Source: Salisapilia sapeloensis (taxonomy: Eukaryota; Oomycota; Peronosporomycetes; Peronosporales; Salisapiliaceae). Taken from it: DNA of 64,000 nt. The stretch covers positions 1-64,000 of the forward strand of contig JAADVB010000008.1 of assembly GCA_023334545.1 (NCBI GenBank), given 5' to 3'. Below, in pieces: positions 9,158 to 20,558 of this stretch (positions are counted from its first letter, which is position 1; every line of letters begins with the position of its first letter). Below the pieces are notes generated by a model, which saw only the letters and a list, made by a program, of their open reading frames with translations, was not told the DNA's origin and searched no databases. The position numbers were made by a program, and so were the translations under genes.

Positions 9158-10867
9158 ATGAACAATATTGGTAACAATTCAAATGGAGTGCTTTCGCACG
9201 ATGGTCAGCGTATTGCCGAAGGAAGTCGGGAAGTTATACAAGCATTGAAAAATCTCTACATGACCAAGATGCGTCCGCTGGAGAAAAAGTTTATGTTCGA
9301 TATCTTCCATTCTCCACTTCTCTCGGAAGCAGATTTCGATTCCAAACCTCAAGTCCTCATGATCGGACAGTACTCTGTCGGGAAGACATCTTTCATCGAG
9401 TACCTACTGGGAAGTAGCTTTCCCGGACAGCGAATTGGTCCAGAACCAACAACCGATCGTTTCGTTGCTGTCATGCACGGCAATGAAGAACGGATTATAC
9501 CTGGAAATGCGATTACCGTCACCCCAGACCTCCCATACACTGGTCTCTCCATGTTTGGCACCTCTTTCTTAAACAAGTTTGAGGCTTCTCAGATGCCCAA
9601 TGCCATTCTCGAAAACATTACAATCGTAGACACTCCCGGCATCCTATCTGGTGAAAAGCAAAGGATATCTCGAGGATACGACTTCGTCCACGTAGCTCGA
9701 TGGTTTGCAGAACGGTCCGACATGATCCTCTTGCTATTTGATGCCCACAAGCTCGATATATCCGATGAGTTTCAGCGAGTGATCGAAGTTCTTAAAGGTA
9801 TATAGTCTCTTAACCGAAGGTTGTGCTCTTTATAAACGTTTAGTAGGCCATGACGACAAGGTGCGCTGTGTCCTGAACAAGGCAGACCAGATCGACGAAC
9901 AGAAACTTATGCGAGTGTATGGATTTCGTTGTAATATATTGTACGGGATATGGCAACTCAGTCATGTATTAGGTACGGCGCTTTGATGTGGTCCATGGGT
10001 AAAGTAATGAAGACACCAGAGGTTATGCGAGTCTTTATCGGTTCGTTTTGGGATGAGCCGATGCTACACAAACAGAATGCGAGCTTGTTTGAGGCAGAAG
10101 AAAGTGATCTCATGTCCGAGTTACGTACTCTACCTCAGAACGCCGCCGTTCGAAAAATTAATGAGCTAGTGAAACGAGCTCGATTGGCCAAGGTTCATGC
10201 TCGTTTGATCGGCCATATCAAAGATAAAATGCCGACAATGATGGGGAAAGAGAAGAAACAGCGTGAGATCATCGCTGACATGGGAAGCATCTTCCGGGAA
10301 GTACAGTCTAAGTACAAACTTCCACCAGGAGATTTTCCTGACCTGGAGGAGTTTACTGCTCACTGCAAAGAGCTCAAGTTTGACAAGTTTCCAGTTCTAA
10401 AAGTCAAATATATGCAAGAGCTGGACGATATATTAAGCAAAGACATTCCTAAGATGATGGAAAGACTGCCGAAGCGAGAACGAAGCGGATCAGTCACGAG
10501 TACAGCGGACGTTTGTCTCAATCCATTCGCAGCTGAAGACGTATGGGAAGTCGCGAACAAGAAACCAGAGTATGATGCTATCTTCAAAACATTGCGGATT
10601 GACGCCACTGGAAAAGCGTCAGGTCCGGTCTGCATGGAGCCCATGAAGCACACTGGATGTCCCAAAGACCAGTTGAGAGCGATTTGGGATCTAGCAGATC
10701 TTGATAAAGACGGACATCTTGACGCAGATGAATTTGCTGTTGCCATGTACCTTTGCAACAAATCGAAAGAGGGCGAGGTGCTTCCAGCAGAGCTTCCCTC
10801 GACCATGGTGCCTCCTTCAAAAAGCAACATGCACTCTTCCAGCACGATCTCCATCACTGGAGAGTGA
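9158..10867 (+). CDS. EHD: EHD-family dynamin-like ATPase
   Basis: Three exons (9158-9797, 9847-9916, 9973-10867) with introns of 49 and 56 nt give 534 aa, the same length as human EHD1. Visible motifs are the P-loop GQYSVGKTSF, the switch region RIGPEPTTDRF, DTPGILSGEKQRISRGYDF and NKADQID, the helical segment KRARLAKVHARLIGHIK, and a C-terminal EH domain with an EF-hand loop DLDKDGHLDADEF. EHD proteins bind ATP, oligomerise on membranes and drive tubulation and recycling of endosomes; the EH domain binds NPF motifs in partners. In ciliated cells EHDs also act in early ciliogenesis, which would fit the IFT46 neighbour, but that link is inference. Confidence 0.95.
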
Positions 10868-10949
10868 ATGGCAACCAGCGCCTAGTTTTTAATCAATACA
10901 TTCATCGCTTCTGTAAGATCCTGATGTCTATTTCAAATTCCAGCTCAAA

Positions 10950-12136
10950 CTATTTTCGATGACTTTGCTTTAGTTTCCGTCGAGCTTTATGGCTCATGGG
11001 TCTCCTATTCGCGTCGGCAGGACCTGTCCGGAGGTGGAGAGCATTCATACTGGAGCTTAAGGAAGACGGATCTTCTCGAGGCAATGTCGTTGCTCGAGTC
11101 TCTCGGACGTGAGAGGAGTTTTCTGTGACAGTATGACTCTTCGCTCGGTCAGTCGGCTGCTGTTCCTTCCCTTTCCAACGCTTCGCAAGGTCTTGTGGAC
11201 GTAGTCCATCAATATCGAGAGAAATCTCTTTTGGTGGACGATCAAAGGCGTCGTCACCCATGGCTCGAACACTGTCATAGTGTTCACTTCCAGTGTAGGC
11301 AACATTAATGACCTTGCGAGGAACTTTTTCGCATTCAATAACGACGTGAGAGCCTTGCTGATGCACGACCACGTACACACGGAAGTAACAAGCTGCTCCA
11401 AACAGCTCCAAGTTTCCTCCCCAAGTTCCCTGCTCCATCATGCGCTTTATATACTAAAGGAGGATGACTGTTAGAATAAGGAGGATGGAGAGGAGATGCA
11501 GTACATACATGGTCGAAATCTTCTTCATCTTCCATGAACGGTTCAAAATCAGTCCGATGGGCATTCACGTATTCGCAAATACGCTACTGCAGCAAGCATT
11601 TATGTCAGTTTATAAGTACTAGAGGTAGTTAGATGTGGAAAGCTGGATACCACCTTTCGAATGGCAAAGTGCTGTTCTTGGTCACCAAAGAGTTGGTCTC
11701 CAAGGGCTCTACAAGATGGTAGGTAAATAGATGAGATCGTTATAAACGTACACTCTAAAAGATCACTAGGCTAGGTACTGCACGGACCTGAACAAGCAAT
11801 TACCATCTGCCTCCACTTCCTACATCCAGATAGATCATTGAGTACTCGATCTACGTGCATACATACTGCATAGATATAATGCTTGTTTTACATGTAGTTG
11901 GCATCCTATAGAAGTGAGTTGCCGACGCATATTAATCACGTCTTCATCGTCCGACTCGCTGCTAGCAGATCGCCTTCGCCGATGTTTGGATTTACCAGCA
12001 GCATGCGTCTTCCCACTTGACTTTTTCAGTCTCTACACCATCCAGATACATTCAATGAGATGGAAACATCGACGAAAGCTAGCAGGCTTACCATTGTGTC
12101 TTTCTTGGACGCTAGTCGTACCTTTTTGGCCACCAT
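10950..12136 (-). CDS. OTU-domain deubiquitinase (OTUD3-like), multi-exon
   Basis: At least six exons read on the minus strand from the ATG at 12136. The N-terminus is basic (KHRRRRSASSESDDEDV). The OTU core follows: EVEADGNCLFRALGDQLF (catalytic Asp and Cys in DGNC), then ICEYVNAHRTDFEPFMEDEE, then WGGNLELFGAACYF, then YTGSEHYDSVR with the catalytic His. All junctions keep phase, for example FDH joined to YIKRMMEQ across an intron that starts GTATGTACTGC. OTU enzymes cleave ubiquitin from substrates in cytosol or nucleus; the motifs and spacing are most like OTUD3. The C-terminal 90 residues are basic, low-complexity and end RRKLKQSHRK, a possible nuclear signal. The start lies 128 bp from the Fcf2 gene. 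Confidence 0.85.
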
Positions 12137-12264
12137 CTCGAGCTATCGGACGCAACAATGTGACGACAGGGATTCCGTAGCGAATTTTGTAGATCGCCGC
12201 TAAATGCGGATGTTAATACGAGATCATTGTCCACCAACCGTAATTGCATGGAATAAGCCCATTC

Positions 12265-13233
12265 ATGGTGGCTACTCGACGTTCACGCAGACTGCAAGGG
12301 CAGGAAGAAGAAACGAAGTCTTTACCAGCAATTGCTAGCAAGAAAAGTACAAAAGCAATAACTGAGAAAATGGGCGGAAGAAATTCCAAGCCAGATATGT
12401 CAACGAAGGATGCAGCCGAAGTAGATGCTGTGTCTTCGACGTTGGAGAGTAGAAGTGACGAGAACACTTCTTCGGAAGAAGTGATTGCGTTGGATAGTTA
12501 TTTAGATGCCGAAGGTAGTAAAGAGAAGGAGGAGGATGTGCTGGTGCTCGATAGTGCGAGTGACAATGAAAGTGAAAAGGCAGTCGAGAGTGCACCGAGT
12601 GAAGAGAATATCGATGCGTACGTCGACTTTGCTACGTCCAATCTAAACTTTGATGCACCAGCGTCCACTTCCAAAGCGAAGAAGCCAACTCGCAAATTGG
12701 TACCGGACACACTTGACAGTGGAGCAGCATCGAAGACGTCGTACTTTGATTTTGAAAGTAAAAAGGATGTGGCGAATGGTACGCAACTATCGGCGTCTCA
12801 GCGTGATCAGGAAGACGATAAGAATCTAAAGGCTGAGTTGAACGTCCGAGCGCATGCAAAGGTCCAGCAAGCACAAAGCAAGTCTACAAGTGACGCTGGT
12901 CACAAATGGTTCGGCATGGCATCGCATGAACTGACGGCCGAAGCCAAGCGTGACTTTGCGCTCTTACGCATGCGAAACTACTTGGATCCGAAGAAATTTT
13001 ACAAGACTTCGGACCATGGAAAGAAGGGCATGCCGAAGCATTTCCAACAAGGTGTGGTCATCGAAGGCACGACGGAAGCCAAGAACATGAGGCTGACGAA
13101 GCGCCAGAGACAAAAGACGTTCACGGAGGAAGTGATGGCCGATGAAGGTATCCAAGGCTACACGAAGCGTGTGTTTACGCAGATCCAGAGAAGTAGAGCA
13201 GGTCGTCCTGGTAAGAAGCGAAAGACGAGATAG
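12265..13233 (+). CDS. FCF2: Fcf2 / DNTTIP2-like pre-rRNA processing factor
   Basis: A single exon encodes 322 aa from the first true ATG (MVATRRSRRLQG). The N-terminal 200 residues are acidic and unstructured. The C-terminal 110 residues form the Fcf2 domain: WFGMASHELTAEAKRDFALL, LRMRNYLDPKKFYK, GMPKHFQQGVVIEGTTE and RLTKRQRQKTFTEEVMAD, followed by a basic nucleolar-type tail GRPGKKRKTR. Yeast Fcf2 is an SSU-processome factor needed for early cleavages that make 18S rRNA; human DNTTIP2 is the counterpart. It is convergent with the formin gene, 33 bp away. Confidence 0.88.
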   Translation: MVATRRSRRLQGQEEETKSLPAIASKKSTKAITEKMGGRNSKPDMSTKDAAEVDAVSSTLESRSDENTSSEEVIALDSYLDAEGSKEKEEDVLVLDSASDNESEKAVESAPSEENIDAYVDFATSNLNFDAPASTSKAKKPTRKLVPDTLDSGAASKTSYFDFESKKDVANGTQLSASQRDQEDDKNLKAELNVRAHAKVQQAQSKSTSDAGHKWFGMASHELTAEAKRDFALLRMRNYLDPKKFYKTSDHGKKGMPKHFQQGVVIEGTTEAKNMRLTKRQRQKTFTEEVMADEGIQGYTKRVFTQIQRSRAGRPGKKRKTR

Positions 13234-13266
13234 ATCTTTTTAAAGCGGAATAAATACATGGTTGTC

Positions 13267-16200
13267 TTATTCGCATTCCGACATCGATCGACGTCTCGTC
13301 ATGCTCCGAGCCTTGTCAAACTCCGCGGCATTTGCGACACTTACTGCTCGGCGAAGTCGACCTCGCTCAGCTCGCCGAGCAGCAGCATCCGATGCATCCA
13401 CTTCTCGTTTGGCCTTTTCAAACGTCTATAGCAACAGGTTAGATTCATCGGGTTGTATAAAGAGAAGGCGATGGTACCGTGCAAAAGGAAGCAAGAGTAG
13501 CAAAGAATTCTGTCGGGTCTCGCGTCGGGTCTTCGCCAAAGTAATCAAAGACACCAAACACTTCGGTTTCGGCAGACTGGATAGATGCTTCGAGGATTCG
13601 AATCTCTTTACCAATAGACTCGATCTTTGTGTTGAGTCTCGATATCGCAGCTTCTTCTCCGTCCTATTGATACAAACATGAGGTCATATCCTTTATAGAA
13701 ATAAAAGCGCGATACCTTTTGCAGGTGAGACAGCTCGTTTTGTAGCTTTTCGAATCCAGTATACAGCATCTTGATCGTGTCTTTGATATTCTTAAAGTTC
13801 TCTCGTGCTGCGAGCGGAACGCTTGGTAAGTCAAGTGCAAAGTCGAGAACGGGCGGATGGTTCTTGTGCGCTAGGCGCACAAGATAGTGCAATACAGTCG
13901 TGCGTTTATTCACAGCCTTTGTCTGACCAAGTCGGAGTAGGGAGTCGACTTTAAAACCTCGAATACTGTCCTCTTCTCCATCTCCACCTCCATTTAGTCG
14001 ATTCCCGAGTTTCAAGACCATGCTCAATAGCTTTTTCAACCGCTTGCTACTCTTAACTTGTTCACAAGCGTCGACTACATGACTTGCTGACGTTCCGATA
14101 TCGTTCTTTTGCGATGGAAAGGACAATGTGAATAGCAGACATTCCGTTCGAGATGCATATCGAGGTACTTGAGCGATTTCTACAATAAACTTTTCAGCTT
14201 CACCGAGAATCGTCACGTCGCCAGTGTACTCATTCACTTTCTTCACTTCCTCCGACGTCGGAAGGTATCCGTTGATCGCACTAATCTGCTCGAGTGTCAG
14301 TCGAGAAGCGTCAAAAGACCGGATCGAGTCTGCAATCTCATGATGGGCCATCTTGATCGTAGCGAGTGTAATCGCGAGGTTCATGGCTTTTTTCCCATCA
14401 ATCAACGTCACGCTCTTAGGTCTCGCTACTTTTTCGGAGTTCTGACGCTTGCTCGAGGAAGGTGGTTGGGCATTAGCAAAGAACAGCGATTCGAGTTCAT
14501 CGACGTCTAACTCGAACTCCGTATCGGCTTCGTTATCATCTTCCCAAATCGTCTGAGACCGGAGGTTACTCAGTCGTTCTTGAGAAATTGGTTGCCAGTG
14601 CAGTTTCTTTCGACGATTCGGCTTGACTTCGACTTTCGCCTTGACAGACGTAGCGTCAGATGCAAGTGCATCAGGACCGAGATCCAACACGCTGTCGTTC
14701 AAACCGTCCAGTGTCATCTTATGCTTCACTGCTCCTTCTGGTAGTCCCATCTTAAGCATCTTAAAGTACTTTCCAAACACCAGATCGTCTTTTAATCTCC
14801 CATTTCCGGCATCCGAAGTCGGTTTCTTTTCAGATGTGGCTTCAGCAGGCTCTTGCCTCTCCTCTATGACTTGACTTGGCGTAGAGGATCGATCACTAGT
14901 ATCTTGCTTCTTAGGGGCGACTGGCTTCGTCGCTACCTTGTTCCGTTTCGCGAGGAGCTGAGAAAGCATCGCTGATCGTGCGTCCGTCGGCTCTTCTTTC
15001 GCTCCTTCTTCCTTATTGTCGAATCTTTGTGGCTGGTCCTGACTAGATGTTGCAGTACTTTCCCCTACTGGTGGCGTCTCTGGACCAGGTGAAGGTTTTC
15101 GAGCGGCTAGTAACTGACTCAACATGCCAGCTTTCGGCTCTGCTGTTGAAGGTTCCGATTCGGGTGTATGAGCGGACACTTGATCCTCTTCATTTTTTGA
15201 AGTGTCTACTACGGGCGAGGATTTCCGTGCTGCTAGTAACTGGTTCAGCATATTTGCTCTTGCATCTGGTGCAGGAGCTTTTACTTCGACATTAGGAGTG
15301 GACGCTTGCTTCTCTTCGATGTCTGCAGTCTCTTGAACGGAAGAAGCTTCGCTTACTTGGGCATCATGTGAAGGTTCCCGAGCTGCTAGGAGCTGACTTA
15401 GCATAGCAGCTCTTGGATCTGCTACATGCACTTTGAATTTGAGACTAGAGGACACATCTTCTTGCTCACTCGATACAGCTTGCACATCTGGTGCCTCTGT
15501 ATCCGATTCGGGTATGATACTTGCGTCCTCTTGACCAACTTCGTCAGGAATTGGAGTGTCTTTGACTTGATCTTTCATCGTGTCTTCATTCCATGTATCG
15601 TCTGTATAATCCGAGCTCCTGCTGTCGTGTGAAGCCACAACAGAAGCGCTTACAGAGTCCGATGACAGTGGTGGTGGTGGAAGATTGGACATGGCAGCAA
15701 TATTAAGTAAATCATCAATAGACAAGTCACTATTTCGTAAGAAGGTTCCGAGTTCACGTAGCTTGCCAGAGTGCGTATTGGTCGGTGGTGAAAGATCCAT
15801 AGGCACATCAACGATGCCGCACATATCACATTGCCAGTTGCCAAAGTACTTTTGAATGTACGCATCGTGATTTGTCCGATCATTCATCGTCATGAATCCA
15901 AAAGGTATTTTGGGCAACCCGACACAACCGGTATGGAAGTTCTTGTGGCAATCACCTTTACATGTAATCAACTGTGAACGTGTCAAGTAGTCGTCTTCTT
16001 CACATACACTACAGATATCAATCGATGTAGGCTGTGAATGGCGCTTAGCAGACTGTAGCGCTACTACCTCTGCAGTAGTTTGCTTTGGCATTAATTCCTT
16101 TAACGGATTCGTTGTGAAGGATTTCCAGCCTCTGCCACTATCTACCTCTTCCAATGATGCCTCTGCTGGTGTTTGCTTTGGAAAACATACTTGTACGCCA

Positions 16201-17664
16201 GGAGATTCCAGTAATTCAAGAGCTGCATCAAGTCGATTGTTCGTCTTCTGTAGAGCGAATGTAACTGTACTTGGATGGTACCCCATTTTGGTAATACTGG
16301 CGTATAGCAATGGATCTGGGAGGACGGTATGGTGCTTTGCAATCTCAATGATACCTTGTCGAACGGCTGCATTACCTGTTAAATTCACTTGAACGTCGCT
16401 ATCTGCGCTGGCCTTGTCATCATTGTGTAGTACAAGGTCGACAGAGAAGGTTTCTTCGTCAAAAGCATGCTCATATTGCTTCATCATGTCTAGGTCTTTC
16501 TTTTCAAGTGTGAAGAGACCAGCACGATGGAACCAAGTCGAGTCGACGTATCGAAAGAGGACTTTAGAAGCCGTGTCAATGTCATCTGCATCTTCATATT
16601 CGTCTCCAAAGGAGCAGAGGATGGAAAACCCACCGCAGATGTGAACACCAGTTTCCCACATTATCGCCAGGAAACCTTCCTCTGTATCCCATTCAATGAC
16701 AGGTCGATGTTCTCGACTGTCATGAGTGAATGGATGGTCTTCCGAGGAAAAAATCATGCGGTGGTCATCCCACATCTGTATACACGGTTGCAATTCTACC
16801 GGTAGTCCTCTCATAATGAGAGCTTTGAACACCATCGGCTGGTCATTTCGTATTCCAGGGTTTTCGATTAAAGCATGGAAGTGATGGAGAAATCGTTGGA
16901 GCGACGGTGGGGTCTTGGAGCTCAGACCGTCGGTTGTAAGTGCATCCATCTCCCATCGCTGTCGATAGAAACTAGCGAAAGCTTGCATCGGATCATCTTC
17001 CAAGTGTATAAACAATAGGTAGCAAGCGACAAGGACTCCGCTTCGTGTCTTTCCGGTGGTACATTGGATAATGGCGACATTGTCCGGGTCAAAAGATAGC
17101 CAGGAAAAGAGAGCATAGCAGATTTGGAACATGAGTTCGAGAGGAGGTGTGTGTGACTTGATACCGTCTCGGTCCCAACTAAAATCTAAGAGCTGTTCAT
17201 GCAGTTTAGAAGCTATTTTCACAGAAGATGGTCTCGTATCAAACTTGACGGTCGTCCAGAACTGATCCATACCCTAAAGTTGATCCACAGGCAAGTTAGT
17301 ACGTGTATCGAATGGACAAGATTGATTCATTTATATGTACCTTTGGTTCATTGGTGGGCACGTTGTCATGCTCCAAATCTGCTTCAATTGCGTTTAGATT
17401 AAATAGGAGGTAATGTCCTTTGTGGTAATGCTCAAGGTACGATGCTAGGTCGTTCACATTGACTTTATTGGCTTTCTTGTCCGTCGGACCAAAGACAGAG
17501 CTGCCAACCAGGAGCAATCGATCTGCTACCTCGGTCGCTTCAATCACCGATTCCGGTGTCGAAGCGAACTTTTGAGGTAATAGATTCGTCGAACTCATTT
17601 GTAGTCCGAGATGCAGCGAGCTACTATCTAACATAGAGCTCGTAAAGCGTCGTAGTGAATCCAT
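13267..17664 (-). CDS. PTEN-formin: PTEN/C2, UBA-like, PHD and FH2 domains
   Basis: Four exons. Exon 1 starts at 17664. A 65-nt intron joins TNEPK to GMDQFW. Introns near 13717-13667 and 13488-13437 rejoin the FH2 tail (NELSHLQK to DGEEAAISRL, and LASFCT to TFEKAKREV). The protein is about 1,400 aa. Order: PTEN-like phosphatase with Cx5R loop QCTTGKTRSGVLVA (the usual His before Cys is Gln); C2-like region; UBA-like helix bundle (SITKMGYHPSTVTFALQ); PHD-type zinc finger from CSVCEEDD to WQCDMCG; four repeats around MLSQLLAAR; and FH2 from about RKKLHWQPI to the C-terminus. FH2 dimers nucleate and elongate actin filaments. The proline-rich FH1 that normally feeds profilin-actin is almost absent. 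The start faces the EVG1-like gene, 231 bp away. Confidence 0.85.
14935..15420 (-). repeat. Four degenerate repeats of about 48 aa with core MLxQLLAxR, inside the formin
   Basis: On the minus strand four copies are spaced about 140-150 nt apart: DPRAAMLSQLLAAREPS (near 15375-15420), DARANMLNQLLAARKSS (15229-15270), EPKAGMLSQLLAARKPS (15092-15135) and DARSAMLSQLLAKRNK (14937-14985). The linkers are acidic and Ser/Thr-rich. The core is amphipathic and helix-prone, and resembles actin-binding WH2 helices or formin DAD helices; which of these, if either, is inference. Confidence 0.75.
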
Positions 17665-17895
17665 AATGGCGTGTTCTCTCGTCGAACGTGGTCGGAATGG
17701 CTATCAAACTGCTAGTCATGCCTCTCCCGTAAAACTAAATTATTGTACATACAAAATATAAGATAAAGAAGTTTACAAAGAAGTATAAAAGGTGTGTACA
17801 TCGGATTAATCTTGAAAGGGTGGAAAGTTGGGTTGGGACTGAAATAGATGCATGAACGGCATCTTCCCAGCCAATTTGGTACAAGCAAGTGTGTC

Positions 17896-18761
17896 ATGGG
17901 TGATAACGATAGAGAGTCTGTGCACAATCAGAATGAAGAAGTATGGAAAGCGTTTGGTTCTGACACTGAGGCAGGAAGGTTGCTAAAGAAACTGTATGGC
18001 GGGTCGACGAAACCTCAGATTGCCTATCCTAGTACGTTTAGTGCCTTTCATCTTCTTGTCCATCTTGTTATACGAATGTGTGTCAATCGAGTAGAAGTTC
18101 GAACGAAAGTAAAAGCTCTAGTCAATAGCCCGTTTGTTCCTGCTGGTGGCAAGGCTGAGCTGTCATCACGGAGCAAGACTCATGCTACCAAAACGTCTGA
18201 CCGAGCGATTAACGTTCCTACCTTCCGTCCTGGATATGCCGCTACAAGTCGCTCATACGTCTCACGTGGTAGAAAGCCACTTTCTGTAATCGAAAGAGAA
18301 TGGCAAGACATGCGCATGCAGTTAGAGGCATACCGTCGCTCATGTCCGAAGACGAAACCTCCGAATCAAGATAAAGAAAAGCTGCAGCACACGTTTTCCT
18401 ATACGAATGGAAACATCTTACCTAGTGAAATGCTACCTGGAGCAGGTATATACCTCTACTAGACTGTACAAATGGGTATTCACCAATACTTGATGTAGAT
18501 CTGCTTCAGCAAGATTTATCACATGCAAACAACAAGCTGCATGGAAATCAATCAAAAGATCGATTGACGCAACTGTATGAGCTGTATGACGCTGTGATGG
18601 CAGAAATTGAAGACAGAAAGCAATATATGCAAGAGATGGTCGCTCTAGGGCAGGCACACAAGGTGCAGAATGTCGAAGAGGATATGCTACATCGAATGAC
18701 TGAAGTGCGTCAAGTGGATAAACTCATCGCAGAGGAAAAGAAGAAGCAACAGCAAGAATAG
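17896..18761 (+). CDS. UPF0193 / EVG1 (C22orf23)-like protein
   Basis: Three exons joined across an in-frame 63-nt intron (GTACGT..GAGTAG, about 18032-18094) and a 54-nt intron after LPGAG. The C-terminal segment LYDAVMAEIEDRKQYMQEMV followed by ALGQAHKVQN matches the diagnostic end of the UPF0193/EVG1 family (human: ERKEFLADMEALGQG). The middle contains VIEREWQDMRMQLEAYR, another conserved region. The family is restricted to flagellated or ciliated lineages and is thought to be axoneme-associated, but no biochemical role is known to me. Translation could also begin at an in-frame ATG at 17848; 17896 (MGDNDRES) was chosen as the shorter, more typical start. It is convergent with the HVA22-like gene (77 bp). 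Confidence 0.75.
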
Positions 18762-18838
18762 ACTAAAGCAAATGCATTCGATTGACCTCGTTTCAATTCG
18801 CCAATCGTAAAATTTGTCAAAAACATTGATTCATGAAG

Positions 18839-20443
18839 TTACAGGTCGTTCGTGTCTTGACTGACAGGTCGTTTCTTCTCCGGGTGGATGAAGACACTCC
18901 AAAAGCACTTGTCAAAGATACGTTGAGCTCCTCGAAAGTAAGGAAGCTGAAGATATAACAAGACGAGCAGTTTGATGTGGTAAAAGAACGGCAGCCAGGA
19001 AAAGCTCAGTCCGATCGATGTGTAGACGTAGTTCACAGGTACAACGACGCAGTAGTATGCAAGCCATGGCTCATACCGTCGCTTCGTGCCATTCGCCAAT
19101 GCCTCCATCAGTATGTGAGCTGGAAAACCAAAGGCGAGCAGCATGCAAGCACGAGCAGTCATAAAGCCGGGAGTACCTAAGAACAGGAGCGCAGCAAGAG
19201 CTGGTCCTTGCGCCCACGCGTCTTTGATCCAGTGAACGTGAGCTTCTGGTAGGACACCTGTAGCTACCAGGACGCGAATGATGACATTGTGCTTGCTATT
19301 GGCATCGTCCTCGTCGTCACTATCCGGTTGACTCGCCCTACGGACTCTTTCAAAAGTAGCGTTGAGCTTGTGTGCGTACGGATTGATGACCGGCGCTAGG
19401 AGAGCGTAGAGCGTGACGTCTCCACGTGTGAGCGGGGAGTGGACCCAGATGAGACCGAACGTCCGGATTTGCATCGGTAATGTCAATGCCGTGACTGCGA
19501 ATTGAGGCAAGAAAAGCGTGACGAGAGCGATGATGCAGACGGCGAGAGACCAGAGGACCCAGTACTTTAAACAAGATTCGTATGGCAGCCACTCAAAGTG
19601 TGAGCTGCGAATGGATCCGTCTGATTTGATAGCGCTCTTGTTGTTCCTGCTACGAGGTTGGCTGGACGGTTCTTGACTAAACTGCTTTTTCAGGCGTACT
19701 TCTTTCATACGACGATAGCGAATGGTGCCAATGGAACGAAGGAGTGGGTATCCAACAGCAAGGAAATTGACGACACCTTCATTTTGGCAAAAGCGTACGA
19801 AAGGTTCTGGTAGCCACTGCAAGGCAAGATATGCAAGGACTGCATAGATGATATGTGGCAATGCTAGAGCAACAATACGAGATTGTGCACTTAATGAGCC
19901 GACAAACTTCCTGTATCGCATTTGGATATTCCGACGAACAGACAGGTACTGCTGTCGAGCCTTCCTGAAGTATCCTCGACGGATTGCGATCGTCATCAAG
20001 ACAGTTGAGATGGCTAGTACAGCTTGGTAGACTGGATCTAAAGCCGCAACGTAATCTTTCCCGGCTTTAACGCCAGTGATGAAATGAGGAAGAAGCATCT
20101 CGAGGATTGTCGAAATGGCACGCACAATCGGGACTGCTAGAAGTGACAGGAACACAACCCATAGATAAACAAACTCATAGGTACCCACACACGCCTTTAA
20201 TAGTGCATCTCCAATGGCATTCCAGTCCGTCTGTCGTGCAAACTCTGGCAATCGTATCTGTTCTCGCCACTCCGTTTGGAGTGTCTCGAGCTGGAAAAAC
20301 ACAGACAGCTTCTTATCCGTCTCAATATCATAAGGTATGGCTCCGCCTATCGCAGGACTATTGTCAGATGCACAAGTGACTGTAGTAGACACCAGCAAAA
20401 GGTAGATAGCCAGGAGGAGACGCATCCGATCCTTTGCTGCCAT
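18839..20443 (-). CDS. Multi-pass membrane protein with C-terminal TB2/DP1/HVA22 domain
   Basis: A single exon encodes 534 aa from the ATG at 20443. The N-terminus RLLLAIYLLLVSTTVTCASD looks like a cleavable signal peptide or signal anchor. Several hydrophobic segments follow (for example VYLWVVFLSLLAVPIVRAI and HIIYAVLAYLALQWLPEPF). The last 75 residues, with WLAYYCVVVPVNYVY, FSWLPFFYHIKLLVLLY and YFRGAQRIFDKCF, match the HVA22/REEP fold, whose hairpins shape tubular ER. The long N-terminal multi-pass part is not typical of REEP proteins and I do not recognise it. The frame is open upstream to 20719, but that part overlaps FANCD2 exon 1 and is unlikely to be translated. The spacer to FANCD2 is 115 bp. 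Confidence 0.72.
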   Translation of the reverse strand: MAAKDRMRLLLAIYLLLVSTTVTCASDNSPAIGGAIPYDIETDKKLSVFFQLETLQTEWREQIRLPEFARQTDWNAIGDALLKACVGTYEFVYLWVVFLSLLAVPIVRAISTILEMLLPHFITGVKAGKDYVAALDPVYQAVLAISTVLMTIAIRRGYFRKARQQYLSVRRNIQMRYRKFVGSLSAQSRIVALALPHIIYAVLAYLALQWLPEPFVRFCQNEGVVNFLAVGYPLLRSIGTIRYRRMKEVRLKKQFSQEPSSQPRSRNNKSAIKSDGSIRSSHFEWLPYESCLKYWVLWSLAVCIIALVTLFLPQFAVTALTLPMQIRTFGLIWVHSPLTRGDVTLYALLAPVINPYAHKLNATFERVRRASQPDSDDEDDANSKHNVIIRVLVATGVLPEAHVHWIKDAWAQGPALAALLFLGTPGFMTARACMLLAFGFPAHILMEALANGTKRRYEPWLAYYCVVVPVNYVYTSIGLSFSWLPFFYHIKLLVLLYLQLPYFRGAQRIFDKCFWSVFIHPEKKRPVSQDTNDL

Positions 20444-20558
20444 GGTGATCTGGTGATTGTACCATCTGTGTTCTAAGTGAAGAGGTACGTACCACAAATG
20501 TACCTCGCGCCATTTTCCAAATCGCACACCAGAACGTTGCACTTGGTCCGGAGGAAAG

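Noticed and set aside
13570-13620. GGATTCGAATC resembling a tRNA T-arm
   Set aside because: It lies inside the FH2 coding region and no acceptor or anticodon stems can be drawn around it.
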